From the NCBI GenBank assembly GCA_965206365.1, contig CBDBJL010000004.1:1-64000 (forward strand): a DNA stretch of 64,000 nucleotides, in the 5' to 3' direction. This stretch comes from CBDBJL01 sp965206365 (GTDB taxonomy: Bacteria > Pseudomonadota > Alphaproteobacteria > JABAAW01 > JAHZMA01). The notes under the pieces are model-generated. The model did no database searches. It saw only the letters and a program-made list of their open reading frames with translations, and had not been told where the DNA came from. Shown one piece after another: positions 1-8,640 of this stretch. The position numbers and the translations under genes were made by a program. Each line of letters opens with the position of its first letter. Positions within the stretch are counted from its first letter, which is position 1.

Positions 1-1138
1 ATTGATTTAACCTTGGCGTTGAAATACGCTGGCACCATAATTCGTAAAGTGCCAAAGCAGTTTTCGGAATAATATCAAAATCACGATCCTCAATTGCAGA
101 CAAGGTGATGATCGGAACTTGTTTAATCATCGGCAAAGCCGTTTGCACCGTATCTTGAACTCGGTGCAAAGTAGCTTTTTCATCTTTAATTTGATCCCAT
201 TTATTCAATAAAATCATTACAGCGCGCCCCTCATCTGTGGCATGGCGAATCAACCGTAATTCTTGTTTTTCCAGCGGTTCCTCCGCATCTGCGACCAAAG
301 CAACAATATGCGCAAATCGTAATGCAAATAGTGAGTTTGCTGTACTTAATTTTTCTGCATTTGCAAAAATTTTTACGCGTCGCCTTAATCCTGCCGTATC
401 AAATAATCTAATTTTTCTACCATCCCATTGCCATTCATGCGCAATCGCATCACGCGTTGTGCCTGATACTTCACTTACAATCATACGCTCATCACCAATT
501 AATCGATTCACCAACGTAGATTTGCCAACATTGGGGCGCCCGATCAACACCAAATTAATTTCTTTTGAATCTTCATCGCCGGTGCTGGCTGCATGCATTT
601 GATCTGCTTGAATAACAGATTCTTGTTTTGCCTGTTTCTGTAACTTTTCTTCTGCCAAATCGGCAATTTTATTTCGCAAGGAATCCACCCCCTTGCCATG
701 TTCTGCTGATATTGGAAATAGATCAAAGCCCAAATCGGCAAATTCACCTAACCCTTGATTATCTTTTTGACTTTCTGTTTTATTAACCAAAGCATAAACC
801 GGTTTGCCCAAAATAAATAATTTCTTCGCAAGCAAAGCATCATGTGGCAAAAGCCCTGCCTTACAATCCAAAAGAAAAAAAACCACATCGATCAATTCCA
901 AGGCGTGGTTAATTTGTTGGTTCATTTGTTTTTGGATAAATTGCAAATCATTTCCATCTTCCCAACCTGCAAGATCACTAATTTGAATCTGGTAACCCAA
1001 AATATCAATCACTTGATCACGCCGATCGCGCGTCAACCCCGGTAAATCATCAACTAAGGCAATTTTTTTATTAACCAAACGATTAAATAACGTAGATTTG
1101 CCGACATTGGGTCGCCCAACAAGAGCAATCTTCAACAT
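1..1138 (-). CDS. der: GTPase Der (EngA), 3' end cut by window
   Basis: Double-GTPase that helps assemble the 50S ribosomal subunit. The ATG is at 1138 and the reading frame stays open to base 1, giving about 379 residues; the C-terminal KH-like domain lies outside the window. Two G domains are visible. The first has GRPNVGKS at residues 8-15, a G3 motif reading DLAGW instead of the usual DTAG, and NKTE as G4. The second has another GRPNVGKS, a normal DTAG and NKWD. Der is normally about 440-480 residues. It lies 40 bases downstream of bamB on the same strand, the same neighbourhood as yfgM-bamB-der in gamma-proteobacteria. Identity is secure; only the end is missing. Confidence 0.95.
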   Translation of the reverse strand, partial: MLKIALVGRPNVGKSTLFNRLVNKKIALVDDLPGLTRDRRDQVIDILGYQIQISDLAGWEDGNDLQFIQKQMNQQINHALELIDVVFFLLDCKAGLLPHDALLAKKLFILGKPVYALVNKTESQKDNQGLGEFADLGFDLFPISAEHGKGVDSLRNKIADLAEEKLQKQAKQESVIQADQMHAASTGDEDSKEINLVLIGRPNVGKSTLVNRLIGDERMIVSEVSGTTRDAIAHEWQWDGRKIRLFDTAGLRRRVKIFANAEKLSTANSLFALRFAHIVALVADAEEPLEKQELRLIRHATDEGRAVMILLNKWDQIKDEKATLHRVQDTVQTALPMIKQVPIITLSAIEDRDFDIIPKTALALYELWCQRISTPRLNQ

Positions 1139-1178
1139 AAGAAAACAACAAAACCAAACAAAAAGATAAAATTCATCA

Positions 1179-2573
1179 TCATTTTATCGCATATAGGAAG
1201 CTACGCGATGAAATAAAATACATGACCCCATTGGCACTAATGGGGCTTAAATAAAAGCCTTTGCCAAATTTATATTGACGCTCTGGCTTTCCGTTTTCAA
1301 TATAAAACAGCTGAACATCTCTTGCGCTATTATTCATAATCACATAAGGCACAGAAATTACCGGCCCTGACCACACAATTCGCTCATAATTTTCTGCACC
1401 TTCTATCCAATGTTGTAATGGTTGGGTCCAACGTACTTTTCCACTACGTTTTGAGATACAAAATAGAACAGATTTATCGCTTAAAACAAATAAATAATCA
1501 CCAATAGAGGCAACCGGTGAATGAATTGTCAATGGAATTTCCCAAATGATTCCTCCGTTCCTCTCGTCAAGCGCAGCAAATTTTCCCGAAGAACTTCCGG
1601 CAAAAACCGCACCTCGATCAAGCACAAAACCATTGGTAATATCGGTAACTTGCGCCAAAGCATCAATACGTGAATGTGCTGCCAAACCTCGACGCCATAA
1701 AAGTTTGCCATCACTGCGATTCAAAGCCACAATCTCACCCGTACTATAGCCCGTAACCACAATATCCTTGCCAATAGCAGGCGTTACCGAACCAATAAAT
1801 CTAGAACGAGTCGGTACATCCTGATGTTCCCACAAGATAACTCCTGTAGAAGCATTTAACGCAAAACTACTATTGTTTAGGGTTGTAAAAAAAACTTCAC
1901 CATTATCTAAACTAGGCGCACTATGAATTGGATATTGAACATTACGCTGCCAAAGTAAGCTACCATCACTACGCCTTAAGCCATAAACCCTACCAGCCCC
2001 GGTGGTAACAATCAAAAATTCGGCATTCACTGCAATTCCTCCTCCGAAAGTCCGACGGTCTTTCTTGGGAATTGGCAAGGTGATCTTCCATATTTTTTTG
2101 CCTTTTTGATTCAAATTTCGCGCACTGACTCTAAATTTTTTGTCCATCCAATAAAATGTATCCGCAAAAATAACGGGTTGGACTGCTTGTAAAATTCCTG
2201 TTTCTTCTGCCCTACCAATCTTACGACGCCATTTCGGCAATTCTCTGCCAATATCGATGAGCGGATTAACATTACCGCGATGTTCTGATAGTCCGGTATA
2301 TTCTTTCCAGCGAATATAGGCAAGCCCTTTATTTTTTTCGGGAAAATTAACTTGCCCATTCAATGAATTATGATTGCTTGTTCCCATAAATTGTTGCCAA
2401 TTCACATTCGGCTTAGCCGATGACAAAGTCATTTGCGATTGTGCCAATTCTGCGTCTATCTCTAACCCAATTTCATTGCTAAGAACCAATTCGCGCTTGC
2501 CTTCCAACGTTTTATCTTCAACGCATGCCAGCAATAGCCCAAAGACAAAAATAATCGTGAGCGATTTGATCAT
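1179..2573 (-). CDS. bamB: Outer membrane assembly lipoprotein BamB-like (PQQ-type beta-propeller)
   Basis: Predicted lipoprotein of the BAM complex that folds beta-barrel proteins into the outer membrane. The N-terminus is a short hydrophobic signal ending in a lipobox L-L-A-C with C17 as the lipidated residue, followed by an acidic tether. The body (464 residues) carries repeated propeller blades with motifs such as GSLLWQRNV, GVILWEH, GKLLWRRG and GKVRWTQP, typical of PQQ-like repeats. The start overlaps the stop of the upstream YfgM-like gene by four bases (ATGA), so they are translationally coupled, and der follows. Other PQQ-repeat proteins exist, but the lipobox and the der neighbour make BamB the best call. 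Confidence 0.88.
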   Translation of the reverse strand: MIKSLTIIFVFGLLLACVEDKTLEGKRELVLSNEIGLEIDAELAQSQMTLSSAKPNVNWQQFMGTSNHNSLNGQVNFPEKNKGLAYIRWKEYTGLSEHRGNVNPLIDIGRELPKWRRKIGRAEETGILQAVQPVIFADTFYWMDKKFRVSARNLNQKGKKIWKITLPIPKKDRRTFGGGIAVNAEFLIVTTGAGRVYGLRRSDGSLLWQRNVQYPIHSAPSLDNGEVFFTTLNNSSFALNASTGVILWEHQDVPTRSRFIGSVTPAIGKDIVVTGYSTGEIVALNRSDGKLLWRRGLAAHSRIDALAQVTDITNGFVLDRGAVFAGSSSGKFAALDERNGGIIWEIPLTIHSPVASIGDYLFVLSDKSVLFCISKRSGKVRWTQPLQHWIEGAENYERIVWSGPVISVPYVIMNNSARDVQLFYIENGKPERQYKFGKGFYLSPISANGVMYFISSRSFLYAIK

Positions 2574-3211
2574 TTTAACAATAACATCTCTGCACGATTT
2601 TTAATTTGTCCGGCAAGAGCCCGTAAATCTTGCGGATATTGTGAATTACCCACCACTGTTTCTGCCAAAGCCTTTGCAGTGGAATATTCTTTTTGTGCTA
2701 ATGCTGTTAACCCCGCATAGTAAAACGCAAGTGGGCGAAATGGCATTTCATTGGTTAGTAAAGATTCTAGAGTCAAGGCACTTTCTTGATAGTTTTCGGC
2801 ATCTAAAAAGATAATTGCCTTTTCAATCCGTGCAATCGCACTATAAACTGGATCCGCGCGCGTAATTACCTTATTAAATGCCAAAATCGCACCTTCATCA
2901 TCATTGCGCAATGTTTTCGCACGTGCCACAAATAACCACGCAAAATCAGCATAAGAATCGGATTTTATCCTAGCAAAATCCTCTGCCATTTTGATTTGTG
3001 TATCATTCGTTAATTCTAAAATTTCTTGCCAAGCATCTGCACGCATTTGTAACTTATTTTTTTGATAACCCTTATAGAAATCAACAACACCAACTGAAAT
3101 CACAATCGCAATCGCACCGAAAATGATAAAATAACGCCATTTTTGCCAAATAATTTTTAATTTATCTTCGCGTAGAGCTTCTTCCACTTCGCGAAAAATA
3201 TCTTGCGACAT
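2570..3211 (-). CDS. YfgM-like tetratricopeptide membrane protein
   Basis: Single-span inner-membrane protein with a periplasmic TPR-like region, resembling YfgM, which associates with the SecYEG translocon and periplasmic chaperones. An upstream in-frame ATG exists at 3283. I choose 3211 because an AAGGAG Shine-Dalgarno sequence lies at 3220-3225 and the protein then starts MSQDIFREVEEALRED, the usual N-terminus of this family. A hydrophobic segment (about residues 20-40, YFIIFGAIAIVISVGVV) is followed by alpha-helical repeats. Length is 213 residues. It is the first gene of the yfgM-bamB-der run and overlaps bamB by four bases. Family call is good; the precise role in this lineage is inferred. 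Confidence 0.8.
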   Translation of the reverse strand: MSQDIFREVEEALREDKLKIIWQKWRYFIIFGAIAIVISVGVVDFYKGYQKNKLQMRADAWQEILELTNDTQIKMAEDFARIKSDSYADFAWLFVARAKTLRNDDEGAILAFNKVITRADPVYSAIARIEKAIIFLDAENYQESALTLESLLTNEMPFRPLAFYYAGLTALAQKEYSTAKALAETVVGNSQYPQDLRALAGQIKNRAEMLLLK

Positions 3212-3451
3212 TCCCAAATCTCCTTGCAGAATTTTCTTGTAATTTTGTGCCTTGATTGTAAAATTTTTACGAAACCTATTCAAAGCTTTCTTAGCATAGT
3301 TTTCTCAAATCGCCTGTCAAGGTGAATCTGCTTAATTTCTTGATCTTGCATTGATATTAATAAGCTCAATCGCTAATTCTTATAAACCATTCATAGTTTT
3401 GTTATATTAATAATTTTGTTTGCGGGCTAGGTTGCTGTATGATAACAAATT

Positions 3452-4204
3452 ATGAATGATAAGAACCTAAATGTTGATTTTGGATTTTCTCGGGTATCTC
3501 CTGAAGAAAAACCTGAAAAAGTAAAAGCTGTGTTTAGATCGGTGGCAAAGAAATACGATCTTATGAATGATCTCATGTCACTAGGAATCCATCGTTTGTG
3601 GAAAAAACGCTTGTTAGAAGAAATGCAATCCGGGCGAAATTTGCTGGATATTGCCGGTGGCACGGCAGATATTGCGCTACGTTATATCAAAAAAGGCGGG
3701 ACCCATGCGACTGTGTGCGATTTAACTTTTGCCATGTTACAACAAGGGCAAAATCGTGTTTTTGATACTTATGGCGATGGTGAAAAATTTACCTTCATTG
3801 CTGGCGATGGTGAAAACCTCCCTTTTGCCGATAATATTTTTGATTATATTACCATTGCTTTTGGACTACGGAATATGACCTTTCTTGATAAAGCCCTACA
3901 ATCAGCTTATCGTTGCCTCAAACCCGGTGGGAAATTTATGATTTTAGAATTCTCACCGATCAACCATTATGAAATGGGGAAAATTTATGATTGGTGGTCA
4001 TTTAAAATTTTACCCCAATTGGGAAAAATAATTGCCCAAGATGCAGATTCTTACGAATATCTTGCTGAAAGCATTCGTCGGTTTCCCAAAGCCGAAATTC
4101 TATGCGAGCAAATGCAAAAAGCTGGTTTTACGCAATGTCGGTGGCAATATCTTTCTGCCGGGATTGTTGCAATTCATAAAGGTTGGAAAACCCAGTATTC
4201 CTAA
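3452..4204 (+). CDS. ubiE: Ubiquinone/menaquinone C-methyltransferase UbiE
   Basis: SAM-dependent C-methyltransferase of ubiquinone (and, where present, menaquinone) synthesis. The 250-residue protein shows the UbiE signatures: FRSVAKKYDLMNDLMSLGIHRLWK near the N-terminus, the SAM-binding motif LLDIAGGTADIA at about 64-75, GDGENLPFADNIFD, and FGLRNM. The next gene, ubiB, starts six bases after the stop, so the two are co-transcribed, a common alphaproteobacterial arrangement. The 240-base divergent space to the yfgM-like gene should carry the promoter; I see no strong Shine-Dalgarno sequence in front of the chosen ATG. Since ubiB is adjacent and no men genes are seen, the ubiquinone role is the safer reading. 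Confidence 0.95.
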   Translation: MNDKNLNVDFGFSRVSPEEKPEKVKAVFRSVAKKYDLMNDLMSLGIHRLWKKRLLEEMQSGRNLLDIAGGTADIALRYIKKGGTHATVCDLTFAMLQQGQNRVFDTYGDGEKFTFIAGDGENLPFADNIFDYITIAFGLRNMTFLDKALQSAYRCLKPGGKFMILEFSPINHYEMGKIYDWWSFKILPQLGKIIAQDADSYEYLAESIRRFPKAEILCEQMQKAGFTQCRWQYLSAGIVAIHKGWKTQYS

Positions 4205-4210
4205 AGATTA

Positions 4211-5857
4211 ATGCGCTTTTTTACCAGAATTTATCTTATTATTCGGCTCTTTAGCTATTGTACCCGCTTTGGGTTATGGCGGTTATTATGGCGAAAAAAA
4301 ATTCTACCCACATTTTTATACTCCCCTTTATCTTACCTTGTTTCCAGATACGCAGCGAAGCTTAATGATGGCGAGCGGTTATGTTCAACCTTTATTGCTC
4401 TTGGGGGTAGCTTTGTTAAATTTGGGCAAATTCTTTCGATTCGCCCCGATATTATTGGCAATGAATTGGCAGATGCTTTACGCTTATTGCAAGATAAAAT
4501 CCCCCCTTTTTCGGCAAAAAAAGCCCGCAAAATTATTACGGATAACTTAAATATACCGATCGATGATGTTTTTACCCATTTTAAAGATACCCCATACGCC
4601 GCAGCATCGATTGCCCAAGTGCATTATGCAATTTTACAAAATGGCCAAGAAGTGGCGGTAAAAATTTTACATCCCAATATCACTAAATTATTTGCGCGCG
4701 ATATTGATTTATTTTTGATGCTAACACGTAATTTAGAACGATTCTTGCCAAGAACGCGATTATTTAAGCTCTACGAAATTGTTGAAACCTATCAAAGCTG
4801 GGTCCAATCTGAATTAAATTTACGCTTTGAAGCCACCTCTTGCGCTGAACTTGGCGATAATCTGAAAGATGATCCCAATATTACGATTCCGAATATTCAT
4901 TGGGAATATAGCACGCAAAATATTCTGGTAACCGACTGGATCGCGGGTATTAAAATCGACGAAAAACAAAAATTGCTCGTTGCAGGGCATAACCCACAAC
5001 AAATTATTACCCTTGCAGTAGAATTATTTTTTCTTCAGGTGTTTCGTGACGGCTTCTTCCATGCTGATATTCATCCTGGTAATCTTTTTGTCCAAAAGGA
5101 TGGTTCCCTGGCTGCTGTAGATTTTGGCATTGTCGGTAGACTTGATAAAAAAACGCGCTTCTTTCTTGCCGATATTTTGATTGGTTTTATTTACCATGAT
5201 TATGATTTGGTGGCACAAACCTATTTTGATATGGGATATGTTCCCCAGCATCAATCTAAGAGAGAATTTTCTCTGGCTTTACGAAAAATCGGTGAACCTT
5301 TATTTGTAGATGGCATCAAAACCATTTCTTTTGCCGAAATTTTAATCAGCATGATTACCCTTGCCCATCGCTTTGATATGCAGCCCCGCCTAGATTTACT
5401 TTTATTACATAAAACTATGGTACAAGCCGAAGGAATTGGCAGAATTTTAGTACCAAAACAAAATATTTGGCTATTATCACAACCCCTTATTGAAGAATGG
5501 CTGTTATTAAATCGTAACCCACTAGCGCAGCTCAAAAGCTTCACCCAAGAGATCCTACCGCTAATCGTGAAATTGCCAAGAATCATAGCGCAATTTAGCG
5601 ATTCCGTCGGCAATTCTCTAGAAAATCCCCTTAACAATTCCCTTAACAATTCTCTGGCAACGTCAACAACCTTAAATTCTGTATCAACAAATTCAACATA
5701 TATCTCACGCAATAAAAATATTTTCCGTCCAATCTTAATTTTCTTTTGTGGCTTGATTGCAGGAATGAGTTTGATTGCCCCGGAAATATTTTTTGATACT
5801 TTATGGCTTCAAACTTGGTTAGAAAATAATTTTCTATTCCAAAAAAAATTAACGTAA
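4211..5857 (+). CDS. ubiB: Ubiquinone biosynthesis ABC1/ADCK-like kinase UbiB
   Basis: Atypical protein-kinase-like ATPase needed for ubiquinone synthesis, anchored in the inner membrane. The UbiB hallmarks are all visible: the KxGQ motif (K70-F-G-Q73) followed by LSIRPDIIG, the A-rich loop AAAS at about 130-133 replacing the glycine loop, the VK pair at 150-151, HADIHPGN at 284-291 and DFG at 304-306. A Ser/Asn-rich low-complexity stretch (around 460-490, encoded by short direct DNA repeats near 5631-5655) precedes a C-terminal membrane segment (RPILIFFCGLIAGMSLIA). Length 548 residues is normal. It sits directly after ubiE and 21 bases before tsaC. Confidence 0.95.
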   Translation: MRFFTRIYLIIRLFSYCTRFGLWRLLWRKKILPTFLYSPLSYLVSRYAAKLNDGERLCSTFIALGGSFVKFGQILSIRPDIIGNELADALRLLQDKIPPFSAKKARKIITDNLNIPIDDVFTHFKDTPYAAASIAQVHYAILQNGQEVAVKILHPNITKLFARDIDLFLMLTRNLERFLPRTRLFKLYEIVETYQSWVQSELNLRFEATSCAELGDNLKDDPNITIPNIHWEYSTQNILVTDWIAGIKIDEKQKLLVAGHNPQQIITLAVELFFLQVFRDGFFHADIHPGNLFVQKDGSLAAVDFGIVGRLDKKTRFFLADILIGFIYHDYDLVAQTYFDMGYVPQHQSKREFSLALRKIGEPLFVDGIKTISFAEILISMITLAHRFDMQPRLDLLLLHKTMVQAEGIGRILVPKQNIWLLSQPLIEEWLLLNRNPLAQLKSFTQEILPLIVKLPRIIAQFSDSVGNSLENPLNNSLNNSLATSTTLNSVSTNSTYISRNKNIFRPILIFFCGLIAGMSLIAPEIFFDTLWLQTWLENNFLFQKKLT

Positions 5858-5878
5858 ACTTTTCCCCCTCTCAATTCT

Positions 5879-6925
5879 ATGCTTAATATTTACGAAAATT
5901 TTAGCGTTAAACGTATTCTCGCTTGCAATGATGCCAACTTGAAACAGGCAGTAAAATATTTAATCCGTGGCGATTTAATTGCCTTTCCTACCGAAACTGT
6001 CTATGGATTAGGGGGCAATGCTTATTACCCTAACGCGGTTTCGCTCATTTATCATGTAAAATCGCGCCCGGCACATAACCCATTAATTATCCATATTGCC
6101 GATTCAATAATGGCAGAAAAATTGGCTGAAATCCCTCCTCACGTCGAAAAACTCATTCAGGCCCATTGGCCAGGCCCACTCACCTTGGTATTAAATGCCA
6201 AAAAACCCTCGAAGCTTGCACCCCAGCTGTTAGGTCAACAAAACAGCATCGCACTGCGTTGCCCCGCTCACCCCATTGCCCTAGAGCTGATCACGCGCTC
6301 GGGATTGCCACTTGCCGCCCCTAGCGCAAATATTTCTGGCAAACTCAGCCCAACGCGCCCGCAACATGTTGCCGAAAGCTTCAAAAATAATGCCCAGCCC
6401 AAAATGATTCTTACAGGGGAGCATAGCCTTAACGATATTTGCTTGAAAGGCATCGAATCGACGATCATCGATGCCCGAGACAAAAATATCAAAATCTTGC
6501 GACAGGGTAGCTTTGATAATTTTTCTGCGATCACTGATCTGCAAGCCGATCATGCCACGGCTATAAACTCGCCTATAATTCCTGCCCCAATTCTTTCCCC
6601 GATTCTCTCCCCGGGCATGCTAGAATCGCATTACGCCCCAAACGCCAAATTGCGCCTTAACGCCAATAGCCCCGAAATCGACGAACTAATGCTGGGTTTT
6701 GCCACTATTGCGGGGGATCTGAATCTCTCGCCTACAGGCGATCTTGCCGAGGCAGCCTATCATCTTTATGATTATTTGCACCAGCTTGATGCGATGGCAG
6801 TGGCGATGAATCTGAAAAAACTTTCCATTGCCCCAATTCCCATGCAAGATCTTGGTATTGCCATTAATGATCGGCTCAAACGCGCCGCATATCATGATAG
6901 ATCGCAGCGCGCCACAAATCGCTAA
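5879..6925 (+). CDS. tsaC: Threonylcarbamoyl-AMP synthase (TsaC/Sua5 long form)
   Basis: Makes threonylcarbamoyl-AMP from threonine, bicarbonate and ATP for the t6A37 modification of ANN-decoding tRNAs. The YrdC domain spans about residues 20-210, with FPTETVYGLGG at 36-46, KSRPAHNPL at 61-69, WPGPLTLVL and PSANISG at 148-154. A C-terminal Sua5 domain follows, opened by SPGMLESHYAP at 244-254, so this is the long Sua5 form. Length is 348 residues. It is 21 bases downstream of ubiB. A diverged copy of the last 41 bases of its coding region (6861-6901) recurs at 7637-7677, evidence of a past duplication downstream of this gene. Confidence 0.93.
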   Translation: MLNIYENFSVKRILACNDANLKQAVKYLIRGDLIAFPTETVYGLGGNAYYPNAVSLIYHVKSRPAHNPLIIHIADSIMAEKLAEIPPHVEKLIQAHWPGPLTLVLNAKKPSKLAPQLLGQQNSIALRCPAHPIALELITRSGLPLAAPSANISGKLSPTRPQHVAESFKNNAQPKMILTGEHSLNDICLKGIESTIIDARDKNIKILRQGSFDNFSAITDLQADHATAINSPIIPAPILSPILSPGMLESHYAPNAKLRLNANSPEIDELMLGFATIAGDLNLSPTGDLAEAAYHLYDYLHQLDAMAVAMNLKKLSIAPIPMQDLGIAINDRLKRAAYHDRSQRATNR

Positions 6926-6951
6926 TATCATTCAAATTCTATCTAAAAATA

Positions 6952-6980
6952 TGGAGGGCCCATACAAGGAATTGAATGAT
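6952..6980 (-). other. Fragment resembling the 3' end of tRNA(CAU), possible att remnant
   Basis: On the plus strand TGG-A-GGGCCCAT (6952-6963) matches the reverse complement of the CCA end, discriminator and acceptor strand of the intact tRNA at 34190-34267 with one mismatch. The next bases (CAAGGAATTGAA) resemble its T-arm, and the flank (ctaaaAatatgg against ctaaatatgg) is also similar. There is no matching 5' acceptor half about 70 bases further on, so it is not a whole tRNA. A tRNA 3' fragment next to dead genes is what an old integration event would leave, but the match is short and could be chance. Confidence 0.4.
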
Positions 6981-6989
6981 ATTATCCAG

Positions 6990-7314
6990 CTATGAAACAT
7001 ATGAAGTTTCATAATCATCATCAGCTTTTTGAGACATCCAATAAAGGAAAGGTAAGATTCCAATGATTGTAAAAACAAGAAGAAGCCACCAACCCGATTT
7101 ATTAAGATCATGAAGACAACGCACAGATACTGAGATACTAGGAATGATTGTAACTACAAAAGTCCTGCCAAAGACCATCATGTCAACAATGAAGAATTAC
7201 AATATCCAATAGGGTTAAAAATAACATAAGCAACCAGAATTCTGATCTTGATGCTTTATCTGAAAAATTTGTGTATTTAACAAAACAGACTTTAACTGCT
7301 TCAAAAAAGTTCGT
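6990..7314 (-). pseudogene. DUF805 membrane protein, decayed
   Basis: Remnant of a small DUF805 (YhaH-like) inner-membrane protein. Reading the minus strand from 7314 gives NFFEAVKVCFVKYTNFS and RSEFWLLMLF, the classic DUF805 opening, behind an AAGGAG sequence (7322-7327). The expected ATG is an ACG (7312-7314). After a hydrophobic stretch the frame hits a TGA. The family core, VSVRCLHDLNKSGWW, then continues in a different frame (coding 6990-7181) through another hydrophobic segment to a normal end. At least one frameshift plus the lost start make it a pseudogene. DUF805 function is unknown. It sits in the duplicated tsaC-cbiD interval. Confidence 0.8.
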
Positions 7315-7405
7315 ATGTTTTCTCCTTCTTAAAATGATCGAACTAACCAAAACCAGCATAACCTAAAAGTACAACTAAAAAAAGCTAATTTCTGGGATAG
7401 ATAAT

Positions 7406-7635
7406 ATCGCCCGCACGATTAATAAATAAGATATCGATCTGTGTTTTCGCAGTTCCCCATGCATAAAATCTCGGCAGTTTTTTGCGCCTTGCCTGCGATC
7501 ATCTCTAAAAAAAATTCTGCCTGTAAAATCTCCCAAATATGCTGTGCACTATTCGCATTGCTGATCGAATCACATACCAAATCCAAAATCTTGCGCCCAA
7601 TCCTGAATTACCGCAAAATTAACTTGCGAGCGTTT
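7406..7635 (-). pseudogene. Truncated, deletion-ridden second copy of the cbiD 3' end
   Basis: Bases 7406-7635 are a near copy of 8629-8935, which holds the 3' end of cbiD and its stop. They differ by a handful of substitutions and by deletions of about 41, 8, 9 and 8 bases. The largest falls between two CCCGCAC direct repeats and another between GCCTG repeats, as expected for slippage or recombination decay. The copy lacks the upstream three quarters of cbiD and cannot make a functional protein. At 7636-7637 it runs straight into a copy of the tsaC 3' end, which marks a duplication junction. Confidence 0.88.
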
Positions 7636-7636
7636 C

Positions 7637-7677
7637 CCATTAATGATCGGCTCAAACGTGCCACCTATCACAATTAA
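7637..7677 (+). repeat. Second copy of the tsaC 3' end
   Basis: This 41-base segment matches the tsaC coding end at 6861-6901, starting CCATTAATGATCGG in both, with a few substitutions towards the end. It has no upstream tsaC sequence; instead it abuts the truncated cbiD copy. Together with that copy it fits an old tandem duplication whose right end was inside cbiD and left end inside tsaC. It has no coding role of its own. Confidence 0.8.
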
Positions 7678-7705
7678 GATAGTCTAAATAACATAAGGAA
7701 ATAAT

Positions 7706-8628
7706 ATGAGTTTCATCTTCGCTCAAATAATCGCTGATTACTTAAAAGAAAATCCCAATCTAAAATTCACTGCGCGTGCTCTTGCCAAATGGGTATATAT
7801 GAGACTCACCCTGAATCATGTAAAGAAAAATGCGAAATTCAACGCAAGATTTATCTGATTCTGCGAAATTAATCAATCAAATTTCTGCAAAAATTTATTC
7901 AATCTGGGAATATGTTCGCAATAGAGATCCTGAATCTTATGAAACCACTGCTGACAAACCTAAAAATTTTATTATACGACAAAAACTGAAGAAGAGGAAA
8001 TTATCGATACTGAAAATAGCAGTAGTCCAAATAATGAAATCAAACTTACCGAAGCTGATTTATATCAAATATTAGGGGAGTTTTTACGGAGCAAATATCT
8101 ATACCCCAAACAAATTAATGAAAGAAAATTTGGGAACAAACATAGTGGAAATCGGAATAAATGGTTGCATCCTGATTTGGTACCTTTAGAAATCCTTAAT
8201 AAAAATTGGTGCCAAAAAATCCAAACCTTGCATCAATAATATGGCGATAAATGCGCAAAAATTTGGTCGTTCGAAATAAAAAAATCATTAATTCTACCAA
8301 TTTCCGGGAAAATTTTTCAAACCGTTAGCAATTCTTATTGAGCAAATTGTGCCTATTTCGTGGCAGCTGAAATTAACGATAATGCCAAATAAGAATTAAA
8401 AATATTATGCAATTTGCATGGCATAGGTATAAAATCAAGAAATGCCTGCCGAAAGCAATTTCTTAATTTCTGCACGCGAACGGGAACATATTGATTGGAA
8501 TACTGCCAGCCGTGGAAAATTTAGATTTTGAAGATTTTATCGGTGCTATTATCAAATTTTATGATGACCGCAACCATGAGCTAGATGAAACTAAATTTGA
8601 TCATAAACCCATAAGTGACGGTGATTAA
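7706..8628 (+). pseudogene. COG2958/HrgA-like protein, multiply frameshifted
   Basis: Dead gene with several frameshifts and stops, recognised by joining frames. It opens with ATG at 7706 behind AAGGAA (7695-7700) and MSFIFAQIIADYLKENPN, the winged-helix-like N-terminus of COG2958 proteins. Later pieces are a run from about 7960 to 8240 (KLTEADLYQILGEF, NKWLHPDLV), then WSFEIKKS, NSYWANC, AYFVAAEIN, NLHGIG and PAESNFLISARERE followed by HIDWNTASR. It closes with DFIGAIIKFYDD and a TAA at 8626. COG2958 is poorly understood; HrgA of Helicobacter is its best known relative and is linked to a restriction locus. The WSFEIKK motif is nuclease-like, but that is inference. No partner gene survives next to it. 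Confidence 0.75.
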
Positions 8629-8640
8629 TCGCCCGCACAT

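Noticed and set aside
5251..5712. 153-codon open frame on the minus strand opposite ubiB
   Set aside because: Antisense to conserved ubiB sequence, no recognisable domain.
7441..7677. 78-codon open frame on the plus strand
   Set aside because: It is the antisense of the decayed cbiD copy fused to the tsaC fragment; it has no independent support.
7830..8075. 81-codon open frame on the plus strand
   Set aside because: It is one frame-fragment of the dead COG2958-like gene and its second half is out of the family frame.
6926..8640. Intact insertion sequence or transposase behind the duplication
   Set aside because: I saw no transposase motifs, terminal inverted repeats or target-site duplications; the junction fits simple tandem duplication.
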